Shown here: one piece after another, positions 59,651 to 64,000 of the stretch
Layout of the letters: each line of letters opens with the position of its first letter
Position numbering within the stretch: position 1 is the first letter of the stretch
Origin: Adiantum capillus-veneris
Taxonomy: Eukaryota; Streptophyta; Polypodiopsida; Polypodiales; Pteridaceae
DNA length: 64,000 nt
NCBI GenBank assembly: GCA_014529385.2
Contig: CM043953.1
Span: 72,751,872-72,815,871, forward strand
Reading direction: 5' to 3'
Translations under genes and position numbers: made by a program
Notes under the pieces: generated by a model
Seen by the model: the letters and a program-made list of their open reading frames with translations, nothing else
What the model was told of the DNA's origin: nothing
Database searches by the model: none

Positions 59651-62026
59651 CCCATGCTCGTGTGTTTGAAAACTTTGAAAACTGTTCCGTGGAAAGACTG
59701 GAAGCTGGCATGAGGGTTGGTAACCTCAGACGTTCGTGTTACTGCGCTGGTCGCCGGTTCTCTCAATCCATTAGGACCGCGAGGTACTTATTTCTTTCAA
59801 CCCTGAGAGAGAGAGAGAGAGAGAGAGAGAGTCCAATGTATGAAATGTCCATATCTCTACGGTGAATGAAAGTGAAAAAAATGTGTACAATTGGGGTGTG
59901 TCTCATGTGATACATGCCTATGCATCACTGCATACAAGCATGCTCAATTAAGAAGACTATGCCCTACTTCTGGCTACAATATGAAGTGTATCAGTGGTGG
60001 AGCATCCTGAGTTTGCTTCTCGAGCTTTCTCCTGGCAGCCAGCATACCTGAATCAGGATGTAGAGCTGATGGCAAGAGCGGGATCGTGATAACTGACGTT
60101 GTTTGCTGGCTCAAGCCCTCATGGATCATGCAATTTTGAATGGTTGGAAGCTGTACCCTTGCCATTAGCGTATGCTATGTTCACACTCATCAGGTAGCTG
60201 CCCTTCTTTGCTTGACCCGCCCCTTCTAGCATCATACTGTACTGTTGTCCATGCAACTCCACAAGGAAGAGACCTTACCACTCTACTTCATCAATTTCTT
60301 GAGTGCACCAAAGCTTTTCCTGAAGAGACGTTGATATTCTAACCTATTTCTTGAAGTCCATGAAGGAAATTGACAGTTTAAAATAATGGACTGTGAGAGT
60401 GTTTGAACATGAGTATAACTATCTATATGTTATTGCCCAAAGATTATGATATAGATGCTTGCGCTTTTAGGATTAGTTCGGGGCTAGCGTTAATTAACTT
60501 AAACACTAGCTTGATAACTATAATTGGGTATTTAGCCTCATGGTGTGGAATGGATTTTCAACTAAAGGATTTCAAGCTTTGATGAAGATTTGAGCTCTAG
60601 CATTTGAGATTTTTGGAGCTTTTAAGCTCCTTATGGTAAGTTTAACATAGGTTTAATAAAAAAGGCTACGAGGGTCACTTAGTTAGCTTGTTGGCTATAA
60701 GATTTGTGTGGTTGGTTACAAAGTATATGCAACTTGTTAGGGCGGTTTAACCTTCATGTGTAATGAATGATAGCATGAACCAAAACTTTTATCATACACC
60801 ACCCACGGGTACTTCTTATCTTGAGAATTGGATGGATCACTTGAGAGGATGGATAGGGCTATAGAAAAAGAGAGATGGTTAAAGAGACACTAAGACCACA
60901 ACAAGGTCCCAATCAACCCTCTCAAGGACCATACCTTGTTACTAGAGTAGTATTTCCTTTTTTACTATAGAATAAATGTTAGTACAAGGCAATATATGGA
61001 GAGTATGCAATGGTGTAGCTGCTTGGAGATCCTTTATGAATCATGTATGGAGGGTCGGAGTTGGAGGATTGAGGGCCGGATGCTTTTGAGTTTCAAGCTT
61101 TTCATGTAACCGCTTTTAATAGGCCAAGGGCTTTTAAATATGTGCAGAGGGCTCACTCTCTGGCACTCTACTGGGTGAATGTGCCGAGCGTGAGTACTGG
61201 CATTGTACCGAGTTCAAGCAATATAAAGAAACACCGAAAGAGGCGCCAAGGTTTGGGGCCAGTGCTCTCTCTGAGTGGAACTCCGCCACTCCCCGTCTCG
61301 TGTGTCGTGCACTCTCTCTCTCTTTCTTTGAGATTTGAAGTGCTAAAAGTGTTATATCTGTTCTTTTCCGTTGGCACATGGTCCCCGTTGTGTTACAGAC
61401 TTGCACTGAGCTGCTGTAGACTCTTCGCAATCCATGGGAATCTTCAGCCTGCTGCTCTAGGGCAGCGGAGCAGGGTCATTGCGTCTATCTTCACACATGG
61501 GCAAGATCGTTGTCGGGTAATATGTGTTCGAAACGTGAGTCGAGAAGGGGGGTGCGGGGCCTCTGCTATGGGAGGGTTGAGAGAGAGAACATCAGACACG
61601 GAAAGCTTCGACAATCACCATAAACATCAATAAACCTTAAGTATAGCTTAATAAATAGCCAAGGTGGGCCGTTAACGACACCATCTCTCGATTTACATCT
61701 GGATTAAGGAGTTTAAGCTCCTTACGAAGATTAAGCGCGTCGTTAACGACACTAGAACTTATCAACAAGATAAACAAAGTTTAAACTGATGATGATGATG
61801 GAAATTGGATTAATTGAGACAAAGAGCACCGACGACGATAACGAGTGCTGACGTTCGTAGCGAGCGAGATCGCTCCCTCTGTTCTCCTGTGCTTCCCTTT
61901 TGTCTTGCTCTCCTCCTTCCTTCAATTGCCATCAAGAGCTCTCTCTGATTGCTTTTTTCTTCCCAAGGTACAAAGTCGATACTCTTCCCTCTTACCTTGC
62001 CGAAGATGAGAGCGAGAGAGAGCAAG
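59651..62026. other. 2.4 kb without a recognisable gene
   Basis: A short (GA)n is at 59805-59831. Minus-strand frame 60165-59974 starts with ATG but has no motif. The stretch 61140-61560 has a CT-rich run and TCTCTCTTTCTTTGAG and looks like LTR or promoter-type sequence without edges. Nothing else could be supported. Confidence 0.4.
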
Positions 62027-62160
62027 AAAAACCCTCCCTTCCTCTTTCTTCTCCTTTTTCTTCTTCTTCTTCTTTCTTTTCTTTCCTTTCTTCTTTCTTT
62101 TCCTTCCCCTTTTTCTCTTCTTCTTCTTCTTCTTTTTTTTCCCGAGAAAAAGATCCTTCC
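62027..62160. repeat. (CTT/TTC)n low-complexity tract
   Basis: Runs of TTC, CTT and TTTTCCTTTCTT cover about 130 bases. On the minus strand this yields a long Arg/Lys/Glu frame that is a by-product of the polypurine sequence. Confidence 0.9.
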
Positions 62161-62199
62161 ATTAGTTAATAAAACTGCCCATAGGGCTACAATCACCTC

Positions 62200-63180
62200 T
62201 ACTAGAGAGGTCTATATCAACAGCAAGGGGAGATCTCCCATTGAAAAAACAGAATATGTACAATGGGGGACTAGATCACGAAATGGGAGGAGGAAAAAGC
62301 CACACAAGTGGACGGTAGTGCCACCTGGGTGCACCCTGGACCATGGTGAAGAATGGCCCTGGGCGCTAAAGTCGCAAGAAAGCCTCTCTGCACTCCAGTC
62401 TCCCACATGCAGTCGGCCCCTGAGAGTGTGGACCAACTCCAGCCAAACATCACGAACAATCTTTGCCAGTGGAACAAGGCGAGCCTCGAAGATGCGGAAG
62501 CAGCGAGCCCGCCAAATGAACTAGAGTGTCAGGCCACAAATGAGCTCCCAACACACCTCTCTCCTCACTACACCACTCCTAGGGTGTAGGTCGACTCCCT
62601 GGATCACTATCATCTTGCTGGTGGAAGCCAACTCAAACTGGAGCGCAGGGCCCGTAAGAGTGGACCAAGCTGCAGCGCCCCAAGTGTACTGTCGAGTTGT
62701 GGAAAGAGTAGGTATTGGCCGAAGAACCCGAAGCCAAACCTGCTGTGCCATGGGGCAGTCCCACAGACAATGTCGCTGACTCTCGAAAGGATGACCACAA
62801 GCTGCACAGGTTGCCGAAAAGCCACTGCTGTAGCTCTGTGTGCAACGAGCCACTGGAACAAAGTGACTCTCCTCGGCTGTTTGGAATCCCACAACCGCTC
62901 CCAAAAACCTGACAAGAACTCAGCTGAGACCCTCCTCTTGCCAATGAAGTGTTGCAGCAGGACGAGCCTCTCTTCGTGCTGCGAGTATGTGACGTCCCAG
63001 TTGAACATTATACTGAAAGAAAGGGATTTCAAGGTGGTCGGCTGAAGAGAAGGGGTCTCTCCAAAACCACTCTCTAGGGTCCCACTGTACTCGTGCCAGA
63101 GGGCAGCTCTCCCAAGCCCAAAGCCTCTAGTGGAATGTCTCAAGGTCTACTGGGTCAGGATCTGACACAGGTCCTCCCAT
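62200..63180 (-). pseudogene. L1-type LINE ORF2 C-terminus (RVT zinc-binding tail)
   Basis: The minus strand reads FWERLWDSKQPRRVTLFQWL and AHRATAV (63000-62830), then in another frame CAACGHPFESQRHCLWDC and AQQVWLRVLRPIP (62800-62700). This is the zinc-binding tail typical of plant L1 ORF2 (W..W....P.+...F.W....+..T, then C..C....E...H....C). Further traces (WLELVHTLRGRLHVGDW) reach 62210. RT itself is absent, so only the 3' end of the element is present. Confidence 0.75.
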
Positions 63181-64000
63181 AGATGCGCACCTAGTCGTAT
63201 CCTTTGAAAATAGCACTCTACAACCTGTGGAGCCTCTACTAGGACTCTGTGAGGTTGACCCTCTGTCACGTGACACATCCAACCCTATGTGTCAGTGGAC
63301 AAGCTACAGCGTAACCAGGGTTCAGTTCAGTCAAGTCAGTCTAGAATAGGAAGTGATCTGGCACTTTTGTGAGTCTGTTAGTAGACCGTGCATGTCCAGA
63401 GACTTAGAGTAGATGCATATCCTCTGGTTGCACACAACATGACCATCAAATTTCAATCAGAAACCATCAGTAGCATTTTTACAGTGCATAGATCTATTTT
63501 CCCTATTTTTGACATTTTTCACTTATTATTTTTAAGTGACTTTTGTTGGAAAGTAGGTAGGGCAATTTTGCTAACTTTGTATATAAGCAAACCTAGCGCT
63601 AGCACTTTCTAGTAGAAGAGGCAGCAGGAACTTCGCGTTCAACAGACACCTTCTCAACAAGACCCCCCACCAGCGGCAAACTTTGCGTTTTCAGCCATAG
63701 ACTCAAGATCAGCCCAGCATTTTTCATCAAGGACAGCCTGGGCGACAGAAACACAGCAGATCAGTCCTAGCGTTAATAGATTTCCACCACAAGGACAAAC
63801 ATCAGCCCTAGCGTTTTTGCATCTGCTAGGCACTTCAGCGTTTTTGCAGATCTTTGCGACGGAATCCCCACAAGCATCAGCGTTTTCAGTTTTCAACAGT
63901 TAGCACCCGCAGTAGAACCCCCGAACCTCGTAGATCTCACCTTCCCGCAGCAGATTCTCGCTGCACGGTCAGATCCCGCAAAGTTCGCAGTCTCAGCCCG
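63181..64000. other. possible LTR or promoter sequence at the right edge
   Basis: TTGTATATAAGCAAACC (63576-63592) is a good TATA box. It is followed by a stretch in which AGCGTTTTTGCA-like words recur (63740-63890). No coding motif was found. It may be the start of an LTR that continues outside the window. Confidence 0.4.

Noticed and set aside
61810-62196. Arg/Lys/Glu-rich frame on the minus strand
   Set aside because: It is the translation of the (CTT)n tract, not a nuclear protein.

Overview
This window looks like a stretch of transposon-dominated nuclear DNA from a land plant with a large genome. The evidence is: several lineages of Ty3/gypsy and Ty1/copia elements, plant L1-type LINEs with the RVT zinc-binding tail, a decayed PLS-class pentatricopeptide (PPR) relic, short spliceosomal introns, and very long CT/GA and CA/GT microsatellites. 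A LINE of a lineage I associate mainly with non-seed plants points weakly to a fern or another seed-free plant; that is inference. I find no intact long protein gene, no rRNA, no convincing tRNA and no CRISPR. Almost every long coding trace is a broken mobile element.

The most interesting object is an 11.9 kb unit at 12719-24629. It is bounded by a perfect 32-bp terminal inverted repeat and holds four intron-containing, decayed genes. In order they are: A (plus, transposase-like), B (minus, unknown), C (plus, a Ulp1/C48-type cysteine protease with recognisable His, Gln and Cys motifs) and D (minus, unknown, with TATA and CCAAT boxes just inside the right end). A and B converge, C and D converge, and B and C diverge from a centre packed with hairpins sharing the arm GGTCAATACCAAGCGA, four of them in a 168-bp tandem array. 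Two later insertions lie inside it: a 417-bp element with target duplication GTAAC, whose removal restores the frame of gene B, and a 782-bp solo LTR with target duplication CAAAA.

Region by region: 1-924 holds the right end of a hAT-like element; 925-2088 a minus-strand gypsy fragment (RT to integrase); 2085-6788 a minus-strand Tat-like gypsy with two RNase H domains; 7640-8234 a further gag fragment; 8.2-12.7 kb no gene. After the 12-kb unit come a plus-strand gypsy relic (25.6-27.3 kb), a minus-strand copia gag with primer-binding site and LTR edge (28.2-29.9 kb), an L1 ORF1 fragment (30.3-30.9 kb), an unknown acidic-tail gene with one stop (32.0-32.8 kb) and a G-rich minisatellite (32.9-33.3 kb). 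At 34.1-40.9 kb lies a young gypsy element whose gag-pol stays in one frame with only six stops and which has inserted into the integrase of an older gypsy element (40.9-44.8 kb).

The right third has a PPR relic (46.7-50.9 kb), a CT/CA tandem array split by an L1 LINE (52.0-55.7 kb) that itself carries a 724-bp hAT-like element with an 8-bp duplication, then a second type of LINE (56.4-59.2 kb) framed by inverted copies of a 46-bp palindromic module embedded in GA/CT repeats, and a last L1 C-terminal fragment (62.2-63.2 kb).

A signature runs through the region: in 19 in-frame stops that I checked in otherwise open frames, 11 are TAG, 8 are TGA and none is TAA. This fits decay of methylated cytosines in CHG (CAG) and CG (CGA) contexts.
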